Positions 1 to 7,260 of a stretch of DNA of 36,849 bases are shown one piece after another (within the stretch, counting starts at the first letter, position 1; every line of letters starts with the position of its first letter). Made by a program: the position numbers and the translations under genes. Source of the DNA: an uncultured Sterolibacteriaceae bacterium (GTDB lineage: Bacteria; Pseudomonadota; Gammaproteobacteria; Burkholderiales; Rhodocyclaceae); assembly GCA_937888595.1 (NCBI GenBank), contig CALARK010000024.1, positions 1 to 36,849 of the forward strand. The letters are read 5' to 3'. The notes beneath the pieces are model-generated. The model had not been told where the DNA came from. It saw only the letters and a program-made list of their open reading frames with translations, and ran no database searches.

Positions 1-675
1 GTTGAGCGTGCGGCCGCGCATGTAGGCGAGCGGCGCCACCTCGATGCTCTGCTTCTCGAACAGGCGCGCCACCTTGTCGAAGCCCATCAGGTCGTAGAGC
101 GCGTCGTAGAGCGGACGCAGGTAGGGATCGACCTTCTGCGCCAGGTCGCCGGGCAGGAAGCCGAGCCGCTCGCCGGCCTCGACCGCCGGCCGGGTCAGCA
201 CGATGCGCTGCACCTGGTCGCGCTCGAAGGCATCGACGGCGCTGGCGACGGCGAGGTAGGTCTTGCCGGTGCCGGCCGGGCCGATGCCGAAGGTGATGTC
301 GTGTTCCTGGATCTTCTTCAGGTATTCGACCTGGTGCGGCGTGCGGCCGTGCAGGTCGCTCTTCTTCGTCAAGAGGCCGGCCGGCAGCGGACGTGCGCTG
401 GTGCGGCCGCTGTTGCGCAGCTCGATGAGGCCGAGCTGGATGTCGTCGACGGACAGCGTCGCCCCGGCCTGCTGGTAGAAATGCTGCAGCGCCGCCGCCG
501 CGAGGCGGGCCTGCGCGACCTCGCCCTCGATGCGGCAATGCTCGCCGCGGCGTGCGATGGTCACGTCGTAGGCGGTCTCGATCTGGCGCAGGTTCTCGTC
601 GAGGGCACCGCACAGGTTCGCCAGCCGGGCATTGTCGAGCGGCTCGAAGGCGACGGTCAGTGATTTCGGTTTCAC
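1..675 (-). CDS. phoH: PhoH-like ATPase, C-terminal part outside window
   Basis: This gene runs off the left edge, so only the first 225 codons are visible. Translating the minus strand from a GTG whose first base is 675 gives MKPKSLTVAFEPLDNARLANL and, around residues 125-145, the P-loop GPAGTGKTYLAVAS followed by RIVLTRPAVEAGERLGFLPGD, which is diagnostic of PhoH/PhoL cytoplasmic NTPases linked to RNA metabolism. An in-frame TGA lies two codons upstream of the GTG, so no longer start is possible in this frame. The gene is divergent from hypE with about 50 bp between starts. In many proteobacteria phoH lies between miaB and ybeY; those genes would be off the left edge or elsewhere. The family call is firm; its cellular role is only broadly known. 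Confidence 0.93.
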   Translation of the reverse strand, partial: MKPKSLTVAFEPLDNARLANLCGALDENLRQIETAYDVTIARRGEHCRIEGEVAQARLAAAALQHFYQQAGATLSVDDIQLGLIELRNSGRTSARPLPAGLLTKKSDLHGRTPHQVEYLKKIQEHDITFGIGPAGTGKTYLAVASAVDAFERDQVQRIVLTRPAVEAGERLGFLPGDLAQKVDPYLRPLYDALYDLMGFDKVARLFEKQSIEVAPLAYMRGRTLN

Positions 676-724
676 GGGTCAAATGATAGACCCATCTTTA
701 TTGCAAACACGTAAACTGCGCGCC

Positions 725-1786
725 GTGACCTCGCCCTCCCCCAAACGCGCCTATCACCGCCCCTTCGATCTGAAGAACGGCCGCATCGACCTGAGCCACG
801 GCGCCGGTGGCCGCGCTTCTGCGCAGCTGATCGCCGACCTGTTCCACCATCACCTCGGCAACGACTATCTCGGCCGCGGCGACGACGGCGCCGTCCTGCC
901 GGCACCGACTTTTGGCGAACAGCTCGTGATGAGCACCGACAGCCATGTCGTCACGCCGCTGTTCTTCGCCGGCGGCGACATCGGCTGCCTCGCGGTGCAT
1001 GGCACGATCAACGACGTCGCCGTGATGGGCGCGACACCGCTCTACCTCGCGGCCGGCTTCATCCTGGAAGAGGGCTTCCCCCTCGCCGACCTGGCGCGCA
1101 TCGTCGCCTCGATGGCGGAAGCGGCCCGCAGCGCCGGCGTGCCGATCGTGACCGGCGACACCAAGGTGGTCGAGCGCGGCAAGGCAGACGGCCTCTTCAT
1201 CACCACGACCGGGGTCGGCGCACTGCCGGCGGGCCGCGACATCGGCGGCGCCCGCGCCAGTCCGGGCGACGCGATTCTGCTCTCGGGCACGCTCGGCGAT
1301 CATGGCATGGCCATCATGAGCCAGCGCGAAAACCTCGGCTTCGACGCGCCGATCATCTCCGACACGGCCGCGCTGAACGGCCTGATCGGCACCCTGCTGG
1401 CGACCGGCGCCGAAATCCACGCGATGCGCGACCCCACGCGCGGCGGGCTCGCGACCACCCTCAACGAGATCGCCGCCCAGTCCGGCGTCGGCATGCTGCT
1501 GCAGGAACCGGCCATCCCGGTCAGGCCCACGGTCGCCGCCGCCTGCGAATTCCTCGGCCTCGACCCGCTCTACGTCGCCAACGAAGGCAAGCTGATCTGC
1601 ATCTGCCCGGCCGACGCGGCCGAGGCGCTGCTCGCCGCCATGCGCGCCCACCCGCTCGGTGCCGACGCCGCCCGCATCGGCGAAGTGATCGCCGACGAAC
1701 GCCATTTCGTCCAGCTCGTCACCGCGCTGGGCGGCAAGCGCATGGTGGACTGGCTGGCGGGCGACCAGTTGCCGCGGATATGTTAA
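725..1786 (+). CDS. hypE: HypE, hydrogenase maturation carbamoyl dehydratase
   Basis: HypE receives a carbamoyl group from HypF on its C-terminal cysteine and dehydrates it to thiocyanate, the source of the cyanide ligands of [NiFe]-hydrogenase. The sequence shows the AIRS/PurM-type fold motifs (LSHGAGGRAS near the start, MSTDSHVVTPLFFAGGDIG, NDVAVMGATP, VTGDTKVVERGKADG, RDPTRGGLATTLNEIA) and the expected C-terminal PRIC with terminal Cys. From the GTG at 725 the protein is 353 aa, close to the family norm; ATG 683 and TTG 701 are in-frame alternatives giving a longer N terminus not expected for the family. No other hyp or hydrogenase gene is in the window. Residues AVLPAPTF, after DDG, are encoded by a copy of the dispersed 24-bp repeat, in a stretch that is variable among HypE proteins. 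Confidence 0.93.
   Translation: MTSPSPKRAYHRPFDLKNGRIDLSHGAGGRASAQLIADLFHHHLGNDYLGRGDDGAVLPAPTFGEQLVMSTDSHVVTPLFFAGGDIGCLAVHGTINDVAVMGATPLYLAAGFILEEGFPLADLARIVASMAEAARSAGVPIVTGDTKVVERGKADGLFITTTGVGALPAGRDIGGARASPGDAILLSGTLGDHGMAIMSQRENLGFDAPIISDTAALNGLIGTLLATGAEIHAMRDPTRGGLATTLNEIAAQSGVGMLLQEPAIPVRPTVAAACEFLGLDPLYVANEGKLICICPADAAEALLAAMRAHPLGADAARIGEVIADERHFVQLVTALGGKRMVDWLAGDQLPRIC
890..913 (+). repeat. Dispersed 24-bp repeat, copy 1 (inside hypE)
   Basis: Matches the consensus GCCGTCCYGCC plus GGCGCCGACTTTT at 23 of 24 positions (A for G in the GGCGCC core). It is read in frame as AVLPAPTF in HypE. Confidence 0.7.
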
Positions 1787-1812
1787 TGTGCGCGCGATTC
1801 GCGAAATGAAAA

Positions 1813-1832
1813 CGGCCCTCCGAGGAGGGCCG
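1813..1832 (-). terminator. Displaced native terminator of the tRNA-Met gene
   Basis: An 8-bp GC-rich stem (CGGCCCTC / GAGGGCCG) with a 4-base loop is followed on the minus strand by GTTTTCATTT. It stands just beyond the left 47-bp tRNA repeat, where the terminator of the minus-strand tRNA-Met gene would have been before the element inserted. It also lies after the convergent hypE gene, but the T-run is on the minus-strand side. Confidence 0.65.
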
Positions 1833-1848
1833 CTTGGCTTGAATGGGG

Positions 1849-1895
1849 TGGTGGTGATGGGGGGACTTGAACCCTCGACCTACGGATTATGAATC
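1849..1895 (-). repeat. attL: duplicated 3' part of tRNA-Met
   Basis: This is a 47-bp exact copy of 12295-12341: anticodon loop, variable loop, T-arm, acceptor 3' strand and CCA of tRNA-Met. It lacks the 5' half and is not a functional tRNA. The duplication ends in the anticodon stem, so strand exchange probably took place in or near the anticodon loop. Confidence 0.93.
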
Positions 1896-1902
1896 GCGAT
1901 AA

Positions 1903-1931
1903 CTCATTGAATTACAACATTCATCAATGAG
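1903..1931. repeat. Inverted repeat next to attL
   Basis: CTCATTGA (1903-1910) and TCAATGAG (1924-1931) form a perfect 8-bp inverted repeat with a 13-base spacer, starting 8 bp inside the element. It could be a site for a recombination protein or a weak terminator for the M48 gene; there is no good T-run. Confidence 0.5.
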
Positions 1932-2009
1932 AAGACACAATCGATTCAAACCCTTTGACGCTCCACAGCATTGAAGACTACTGTGAATTGTTGCGACTTT
2001 TCGACTGGT

Positions 2010-2029
2010 AGTGTGCCGCCAGCGTGCCA
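2010..2029 (+). repeat. Left arm-type repeat of the element
   Basis: AGTGTGCCGCCAGCGTGCCA matches 12228-12247 at 19 of 20 positions in the same orientation. Each copy holds two GTGCC units spaced 11 bp apart. One copy inside each element end suggests integrase or excisionase arm-binding sites. Confidence 0.6.
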
Positions 2030-2061
2030 TGACAAGGCCATCAACCCTCTATTTGGTCGGT

Positions 2062-3888
2062 CTATATGTCTGTGCCAGCCAGAATGCTCTTCGTCAATGA
2101 AAGCCCATAAGCCTTCTGATCAGGCGTCAGCGCAGCATTCAATCTATTTCTGAGATCGATAGTTGCTGGGTGGACGACACCAGATTTCGCTGCAGCAGCC
2201 TCCATCCAAGCATAGGCTTTGACCAAGTCCTTCTGCACCCCGCGTCCCATTACATACATGACGCAAATTTCTGCTCCGGCATTACCGAACCCCAGACGGA
2301 AGGACTCAAGAAAGTACTTTTTTGCTACGGCGTAGTCTATGTCCACGCCTGTTCCGTTGAAATAAAACGTGCCGAGAATGTGTTTTGAGAGAAACTCAGA
2401 CTTACTATCTGCCTGCCTGAGGTGTTTCAGGGCTCGCTCATAATCAGGTGGGGCCGCTATTCCAGAAGAATAGTAGAGACCCAAAAACGAGTCTGCAATT
2501 GTAATACCCCTCCTTGCGGAGCTCTTAAACAGAGCCTCAGCCCGAGCATAATCCTTAACTGCTCCTCCCCAACCTATGTAGAGAGCATGGCCTAGCCAGA
2601 ACTCCCCATATGGGTCCTGCTTATCTGCTGCCTGAGTTACCAGTTGCAGTGCCTTCTCAGGATTTTTCTCTACGCCATAACCTGCGTAATACATCTCCCC
2701 CAGGTGGGCGAGCGCATTTGGATAACCCGAGTCAGCTGCCTTCTGAAAGTAAGATAAAGCAGTTGGGTAGTCCCTCTTAACCCCCAAACCTTTCTCATAC
2801 ATAAACCCTAGGTAAGTGCTCGCAATTGAACTTCCCTTATCTGCAGACTTTTGAAAATAGTCAGCAGCCGCCTGATAATCCTGCTTGACGATAATGCCAG
2901 AGTAGTAGGCAAACCCAACACCAAACTGCCCCCTTGGGTCGCCTGAGTCTGCCGACTGCTTAGCATACTGGTAAGCCTCTTCAAACCGGCCACTGTTGTA
3001 TGCATTTAGTGCCAACACAAATGGATCGTCTTCAGCTGACTCCTCATTCTTGAAATTGGCTACCTGCATATCTGCTTCAGATAGTTTTGGAGGCTCAAAC
3101 TTCGTAGCAACCTGCCTATTGGGCAGTGCGGGAAGCGTAGCAATGTATGCACTTATGCTCTCTGCACGCTCATCTGATGAAGGGTGTGTAGCTAGAAACG
3201 AATCGCTACCCGCTGGCATCCTTTGCCACAACCGGACTGAAGCCTGAGGGTCGTAGCCTGCTTGATGCATCCACTTCACGCCCAGCTGGTCAGCCTCTCT
3301 TTCCTGATCCCTAGAATATTTTCGGGAGAGCATCGTTGCACCCAAACCGGCTAATTGTCTGCCAAGGTCCGTGCTAACTCTGTATCTGCTTGCCAAGCTG
3401 ACATCAATGGCAATACCAGCGACAAAGCCGATTAGTCCCAAGACTGTATCGCGAGATTTGCCCTCATCCAGATGTCCCCTGACAAGGTGAGCGAGTTCAT
3501 GACCTACAACTGCTGCATACATATCGTTCTCGCCAGCAAACAGGTTCACCATGCCAAGGCTCATTACGACGACATTCACGCCAGTTTGATTGGTTGCATA
3601 AGCATTCAACCCCGGCATTTCGCCTATATACAGTTCAGCTGGAATACCAACTTGTCTGGTCATATTCTCGAAGACGGCCACAACATTTCTCATGTTGTCC
3701 CTATCCACCGTGCCAACAGTAATGCCATTCGTATTTACCAAATTGATCTTGTGGTTGCTGTAAGCAGCGACCTTTCTTGCATCCCACGAACCCTGTGCAT
3801 ACGCGGTGAGTGGGGCACAAATAATGAAGGCCGCAATGCTCGCGGCAAGCTTCCTCCTTAACATCCTCCAATTATCATTAAGCATCAT
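2062..3888 (-). CDS. Secreted M48 metallopeptidase with Sel1 repeats
   Basis: The 608-aa product has three parts. Residues 1-31 are a signal peptide (basic MLRRK, hydrophobic stretch, cleavage after AYA). Residues about 60-270 are an M48 zinc peptidase, with HELAH at 130-134 and the distal glutamate ligand in the EREAD motif near 198. About eight Sel1/TPR-like repeats follow from residue 285 to 575 (pattern GxGVxxDYxxAxxYFxKAAxxGxxxA). It resembles the layout of the periplasmic chaperone-protease BepA, which has TPRs, but here the repeats are Sel1 type. GAGGGG lies 3-4 bp before the first ATG; the ATG at codon 9 abuts its GGAGG and is unlikely. It is the last gene of the radC-led strand, 38 bp after the alarmone hydrolase gene, and is more AT-rich than its neighbours, suggesting separate acquisition. 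Substrate unknown. Confidence 0.88.
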   Translation of the reverse strand: MMLNDNWRMLRRKLAASIAAFIICAPLTAYAQGSWDARKVAAYSNHKINLVNTNGITVGTVDRDNMRNVVAVFENMTRQVGIPAELYIGEMPGLNAYATNQTGVNVVVMSLGMVNLFAGENDMYAAVVGHELAHLVRGHLDEGKSRDTVLGLIGFVAGIAIDVSLASRYRVSTDLGRQLAGLGATMLSRKYSRDQEREADQLGVKWMHQAGYDPQASVRLWQRMPAGSDSFLATHPSSDERAESISAYIATLPALPNRQVATKFEPPKLSEADMQVANFKNEESAEDDPFVLALNAYNSGRFEEAYQYAKQSADSGDPRGQFGVGFAYYSGIIVKQDYQAAADYFQKSADKGSSIASTYLGFMYEKGLGVKRDYPTALSYFQKAADSGYPNALAHLGEMYYAGYGVEKNPEKALQLVTQAADKQDPYGEFWLGHALYIGWGGAVKDYARAEALFKSSARRGITIADSFLGLYYSSGIAAPPDYERALKHLRQADSKSEFLSKHILGTFYFNGTGVDIDYAVAKKYFLESFRLGFGNAGAEICVMYVMGRGVQKDLVKAYAWMEAAAAKSGVVHPATIDLRNRLNAALTPDQKAYGLSLTKSILAGTDI

Positions 3889-3926
3889 CGTCCCCTCAGT
3901 TGTCTGAAACTCTCACAATCCGGGAT

Positions 3927-4466
3927 TTACGGGCAGCCTTTCATTGCTACATGAAATGTCGCTTCTAGCTTGGCGCTGGTTCCTCTGCACCCAGCGACCA
4001 CCTTCGCTGCCCACCCGAAGTACTCGCGCTTCTGCTCCTCCGACCAATCCGCCGGTGGATTCGAGGCAATGTCCCGCAGGTTGCAAATCTTGTCCGCGAG
4101 CTTCACCAGCTTGGCCTTGGGACTGGCATGCGCAGTATGCTTGATCTGCTCTTCCTTACGCACCGCCTTGGGCAGTGACTTGTCATCAGTCACCTCCAAG
4201 ACGATGCCGGCAATCTCCTCACCGAAGATGGCACGGAGCTCATCGGCCGTCGTCTCGGTGTCCTCGATGGTGTCGTGCAGAATGGCAGCGGCCAGAACGG
4301 TCACATCGTCGATGCCGCCCTCCTGCTTCAGGACGTTCGCCAGTGCAATCGGGTGATTGATGTAGGGCGTTGCCTCCGCATCCTTGCGGCGCTGGTTCCT
4401 GTGCTTCTCGGCAGCAAAGGCGACTGCCTGTAGAAGGAGCCCTACCTCGTCGAATGCATTGTTCAT
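3927..4466 (-). CDS. MESH1-like small alarmone hydrolase (HD domain)
   Basis: The 179-aa protein is a single HD domain of the RelA/SpoT hydrolase type. Visible metal and catalytic residues are H38, H64-D65 in LHDTIEDT, E68-D69, and D125/N129 in KLADKICNLRD. These match the known active-site set of human MESH1 (H35, H61, D62, E65, D66, D122, N126) with a constant offset of three, and the length matches too. MESH1-type enzymes hydrolyse (p)ppGpp, and the human enzyme also dephosphorylates NADPH. No synthetase domain is attached or adjacent. The start overlaps the stop of the upstream gene by 4 bp (ATGA), so it is translationally coupled to an acidic unknown protein. Hydrolase activity is strongly suggested; a role such as antitoxin against a toxic alarmone synthetase, or stress-signal dampening for the element, is speculation. 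Confidence 0.88.
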   Translation of the reverse strand: MNNAFDEVGLLLQAVAFAAEKHRNQRRKDAEATPYINHPIALANVLKQEGGIDDVTVLAAAILHDTIEDTETTADELRAIFGEEIAGIVLEVTDDKSLPKAVRKEEQIKHTAHASPKAKLVKLADKICNLRDIASNPPADWSEEQKREYFGWAAKVVAGCRGTSAKLEATFHVAMKGCP

Positions 4467-5203
4467 GTTCCCTCCCTGATATCACTCACCACGGGTATAG
4501 CGATTTCATCACATTGACTGGACATTGTCATAGCTTCGTCGGCCGGCGCCTCCACATCGCTGTCGATATTCCACACCTCGTCGGCCCAAGTCCCTGCCGT
4601 AAACCGGCCAACCATCCCGGACTCGAAGAAGACCTCCCAGCGCTGCTGGTCATACGCTTGGTAGGCATTCCCCCAGACCTCGATCAGAATCGATCCTGCG
4701 CCCTCTACGGGGTCTTCCTCGGCCCCGAAATGCCCGAGGGCGTTATCGCAGTAGCCTCCCACCTCTGGGCTGTCACGCGAGGCTGTCACCAGCCAACGAT
4801 CGATGCCGGGCAGCCACGTGAGGTAATACGCCTCTGGCCAGCTGACACCCGGGGCGGTCATCGCCCAGTCGATCGTGAAGAGATGCCGGGGAAGCACCTC
4901 GACTGGCCGGCGGCGGGCAGGCTCGATATTCCGACCGAACTCAATCTTGTCGGGGTAACACACCGCGAACTGGGGCAGCATCTTCTGGACGCGCGACAGG
5001 GCAATTCTCGCAACGGCATTCGCGTTGGCCTGATCGGTATCCCGGCTGCCACAGCAGTCCGGTTCCAGATGAATCGCGTCCGGCTCGGCGGGGTCAGGTT
5101 CCCAGAGATCGAGGTCATCATCACTATCCGGCCAGTCGAGCCGGAAGTAGTCCGCAAGGATGGCCTGCTCGACGGGGGCGTACATGGAAAGGCTCGGGGT
5201 CAT
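4463..5203 (-). CDS. Strongly acidic hypothetical protein
   Basis: A 246-aa protein I do not recognise. By my count it has about 45 Asp/Glu against about 16 Lys/Arg, with an acidic cluster near residues 23-50 (WPDSDDDLDLWEPDPAEPD). It is rich in tryptophan and aromatic residues and has no signal peptide or membrane segment. It overlaps both neighbours by 4 bp (ATGA), placing it inside the radC-led operon. Such acidity is seen in DNA-mimic antirestriction proteins and in many unrelated soluble proteins, so antirestriction is only a hypothesis. Reading frame and coupling make it very likely a real gene. Confidence 0.8.
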   Translation of the reverse strand: MTPSLSMYAPVEQAILADYFRLDWPDSDDDLDLWEPDPAEPDAIHLEPDCCGSRDTDQANANAVARIALSRVQKMLPQFAVCYPDKIEFGRNIEPARRRPVEVLPRHLFTIDWAMTAPGVSWPEAYYLTWLPGIDRWLVTASRDSPEVGGYCDNALGHFGAEEDPVEGAGSILIEVWGNAYQAYDQQRWEVFFESGMVGRFTAGTWADEVWNIDSDVEAPADEAMTMSSQCDEIAIPVVSDIREGT

Positions 5204-5589
5204 GACGACACCTTCTCTTGCTTTGCCACCGCCATCAGGAGGGCGCGGAGCTGTGGGTTGGGTTCCAGTGAAGCCCAGTCAATCTCCTCCGGGGTGGCCG
5301 GGTTGGCGATGTAGTAATCCAACTCGTCCAGCCCCTTGTACCCGGCACCTAGAGCGATGCAGTCTTCGCCGAACATGAACCACTGGCTGCGAATTCCCTC
5401 GGCATCACGTGCGGTGGGGCGCATCTCCTCGACCGAGCTGCGTACCCGGCGCCGGGCATACTCAATCGCTGCTTCGGGACTCTCGAAGCCCTGAATCAGC
5501 CGCTCGCTGCCTTCATCCATGTAGTTGAACATGTCGAGGACGAGCACTGACCATGTTTGTTGGGCAGGCTTATCAGTTGCGTTGCTCAT
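5200..5589 (-). CDS. Hypothetical acidic protein of the radC-led operon
   Basis: A 129-aa soluble protein with no motif that I recognise. It is moderately acidic, begins MSNATDKPAQQTWSVLVLDM and has a mid-protein stretch ESPEAAIEYARRRVRSSVEEM that looks like an amphipathic helix. It overlaps the genes on both sides by ATGA junctions. The conserved coupling and uniform codon use with its neighbours support it as a real gene; function unknown. Confidence 0.78.
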   Translation of the reverse strand: MSNATDKPAQQTWSVLVLDMFNYMDEGSERLIQGFESPEAAIEYARRRVRSSVEEMRPTARDAEGIRSQWFMFGEDCIALGAGYKGLDELDYYIANPATPEEIDWASLEPNPQLRALLMAVAKQEKVSS

Positions 5590-5885
5590 GTCGCAATCCT
5601 TTCGATCCAGTAGATGGCCCGTCCGACGTCGGCATCGTCGTCGAGACCCTCAAAGTTCCATTTGCCTGAATACGGATTCAGGCTGGTGCCACAGGGGGCA
5701 GCTGCAGGCACTTCATCGAAGCGCGTCCGAATAGCGCCGTCGCAGGGACTGATAAACAACTTGCCCAGCTTGGTGTCCAGCTCGAAGCCGTAGCAGAGAC
5801 CGGAACCCCTCGGTAGCAGGCCAGGCAGACAGGCCTTGAGCGCGTCTTCGATGCGCGACGCAGGGATAGTTTTCATGCGTCTCAT
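5586..5885 (-). CDS. Hypothetical small protein of the radC-led operon
   Basis: A 99-aa protein of unknown function with no signal or membrane segment; the middle carries cysteines at GLCYGF, SPCDGAI and AAPCGTS. The first ATG at 5885 overlaps the stop of the preceding gene; a second start (MKTIPASR, three codons in) is possible. Its 3' end overlaps the next gene by 4 bp. Confidence 0.75.
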   Translation of the reverse strand: MRRMKTIPASRIEDALKACLPGLLPRGSGLCYGFELDTKLGKLFISPCDGAIRTRFDEVPAAAPCGTSLNPYSGKWNFEGLDDDADVGRAIYWIERIAT

Positions 5886-6325
5886 AGCCAGCCCTCCTTG
5901 GAAGTGAAGCCGAGCCCCATGGAACCACGCTGCTGGCCATCGGCGGGTGCGAAATAGGCCTCACCATTGCTGAAGGTGCCGAGCCTGTTCAGACGGGGAC
6001 CGAAACATTCCGCAGCCGGCTTGAGATCGACCTTGTCGCACCAGCGGAGAGCAAAAGGATTGTCGATGTTGGGAATGATCCAAACCGCTACCAGCCCGTT
6101 GTACTCGGAGACCCCGATCGAGCAGAAGCCATTTTGGAGACAGGCGTAGTCTTCACGACCGATCCACCGGCCACAGGTTTCGAGGCTGGGGTATCGGGCC
6201 TTGAGAGCTGATTGCATATCGGCGATGCGGTCGGAAAACTCAAACGTAGCGTCTTCTTCGTCGCCCATGAAGCTGGCGAATGCGACGTCAAGGGCGCCAC
6301 AGGGGATTGAAACTGAACGTGCCAT
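5882..6325 (-). CDS. Hypothetical protein of a mobile-element family
   Basis: From the ATG at 6325, preceded by AGGAG at good distance, the product is 147 aa beginning MARSVSIPCGALDVAFASF. The pattern of SLETCGRWIGREDYACLQN and GVSEYNGLVAVWII reminds me of hypothetical proteins common on broad-host plasmids and integrative elements of betaproteobacteria; this is recollection, not a search. An upstream in-frame extension to 6427 is open but lacks a ribosome binding site. It lies 98 bp after radC and overlaps the next gene by ATGA. Confidence 0.8.
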   Translation of the reverse strand: MARSVSIPCGALDVAFASFMGDEEDATFEFSDRIADMQSALKARYPSLETCGRWIGREDYACLQNGFCSIGVSEYNGLVAVWIIPNIDNPFALRWCDKVDLKPAAECFGPRLNRLGTFSNGEAYFAPADGQQRGSMGLGFTSKEGWL

Positions 6326-6423
6326 GATCGACTCCTGATGTTGTGACCCGTAATCAGCGGGAGCGCGGGGAATCCGCACTGGACAGCCCGCAGGCTGTGC
6401 GGTGCGTACTCGGGAGAGACGAC

Positions 6424-6876
6424 TCAAAGCAGGCCCCGCTCGGCAAAGGAGGTCGTCCGACAGACCGTGACGATGAAGTGGTCGAGTACCCGGACATCGA
6501 CGAGCGCCAGTGCCGCCGTGAGCTTGCCGGTCAGCAGTTCGTCGGCCCGCGAGGGTTCCGGGCTGCCACTGGGGTGGTTGTGATAGAGAATCGCCGCGGC
6601 GGCGTTGTTCGCCAAAGCGGCCTTGACGACTTCGCGCGGATAGACGGAGGTCTGGGTCAGGGTGCCGCGAAACAGTTCCTCGGCCGTGATGAGCCGGTTG
6701 GTGGCATCAAGCCAGAGTACGCCGAAGACCTCATGTTCCAGACTGCCAATGCGCAAGCGCAGGTAGTCGGTGACGGCACCGGGCGATGAGAGGGAGATGG
6801 CGTCGTAGCGGGCGCGCTCTTCGAGAATCGCCATGGCACTGGCGATGGCGGCCCGTTCTTGCTGACTGAAGTTCAT
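6424..6876 (-). CDS. RadC-like JAB/JAMM domain protein
   Basis: A 150-aa protein consisting almost entirely of the RadC C-terminal JAB domain. The metalloprotease-type motif is complete: E49 in SLEHEVF, H99 and H101 in YHNHPSG, and D112 in EPSRADELL. The N-terminal helix-hairpin-helix part of chromosomal RadC is missing, as is usual for versions carried on plasmids, phages and islands. The biochemical role of these short RadC proteins is not settled despite the DNA-repair name. It is the first gene of the operon and is preceded by a roughly 240-base leader with a terminator hairpin. It is not disrupted. Confidence 0.9.
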   Translation of the reverse strand: MNFSQQERAAIASAMAILEERARYDAISLSSPGAVTDYLRLRIGSLEHEVFGVLWLDATNRLITAEELFRGTLTQTSVYPREVVKAALANNAAAAILYHNHPSGSPEPSRADELLTGKLTAALALVDVRVLDHFIVTVCRTTSFAERGLL

Positions 6877-7012
6877 GTTGCACTCCTGCCCCTGTCCTGC
6901 CGGCGTCAGCCGGGCTCCATGGGGCGAGGAGCTGGCGACGCTTTAGCAGCATTTGTCAGTCGCCCTGCAAGTTGTCATTTAACTCGGCGACGGTGCCGGA
7001 GCACCCATGAAA

Positions 7013-7048
7013 AAACCCGTCTAGCTTGCGACAGCATCAGACGGGTTT
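7013..7048 (-). terminator. Intrinsic terminator in the radC leader
   Basis: AAACCCGTCT (7013-7022) and AGACGGGTTT (7039-7048) form a perfect 10-bp stem with a 16-base loop. On the minus strand the stem runs into six T residues. It lies about 105 bases after the predicted start of transcription and about 137 bases before radC, so it is placed as an attenuator or as insulation from upstream transcription. Confidence 0.75.
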
Positions 7049-7126
7049 CCCACGCTTTAGCTGTTTCGGGATAGTTGTTGCCAACCACACCGCGCCCGCA
7101 AGCTGTTACTCAAATCGGCAAGTACT

Positions 7127-7154
7127 ATCCTACGCTGATGACCTATTATGTCAA
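7127..7154 (-). promoter_or_regulatory. Sigma70-type promoter for the radC operon leader
   Basis: On the minus strand a perfect -35 box TTGACA (7154-7149) is followed by a 16-bp spacer and TAGGAT (7132-7127), a 4-of-6 match to the -10 box. Transcription would start near 7119. Confidence 0.55.
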
Positions 7155-7260
7155 GTGATAGTAGCTTAATATTTCGCGTATGGCATGTTGTGTTGATAAA
7201 GTACGCTTGTCATATCGGCAACTGCTCTATTTATATTACATATGAGGGGGAGGTAGTGTT

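Larger units (their letters stand above)
6877..7260. other. 384-bp region: radC leader and divergent promoters
   Basis: There is no substantial ORF here. On the minus strand it holds a promoter (7127-7154), a terminator hairpin (7013-7048) and the rest of the radC leader. The decamer ACGCTTTAGC occurs twice (6938-6947 and 7052-7061). A 17-codon GTG-started frame on the minus strand (7090 to 7037) ends inside the terminator. On the plus strand 7164-7260 is AT-rich and supplies the PEP-CTERM gene; a TTGTCA with a TATATT 19 bp later is a weak promoter candidate. Confidence 0.6.

Noticed and set aside
2170..2388. Small plus-strand frame at the element's left end
   Set aside because: Shadow of the M48-Sel1 gene, without ribosome binding site or family resemblance.
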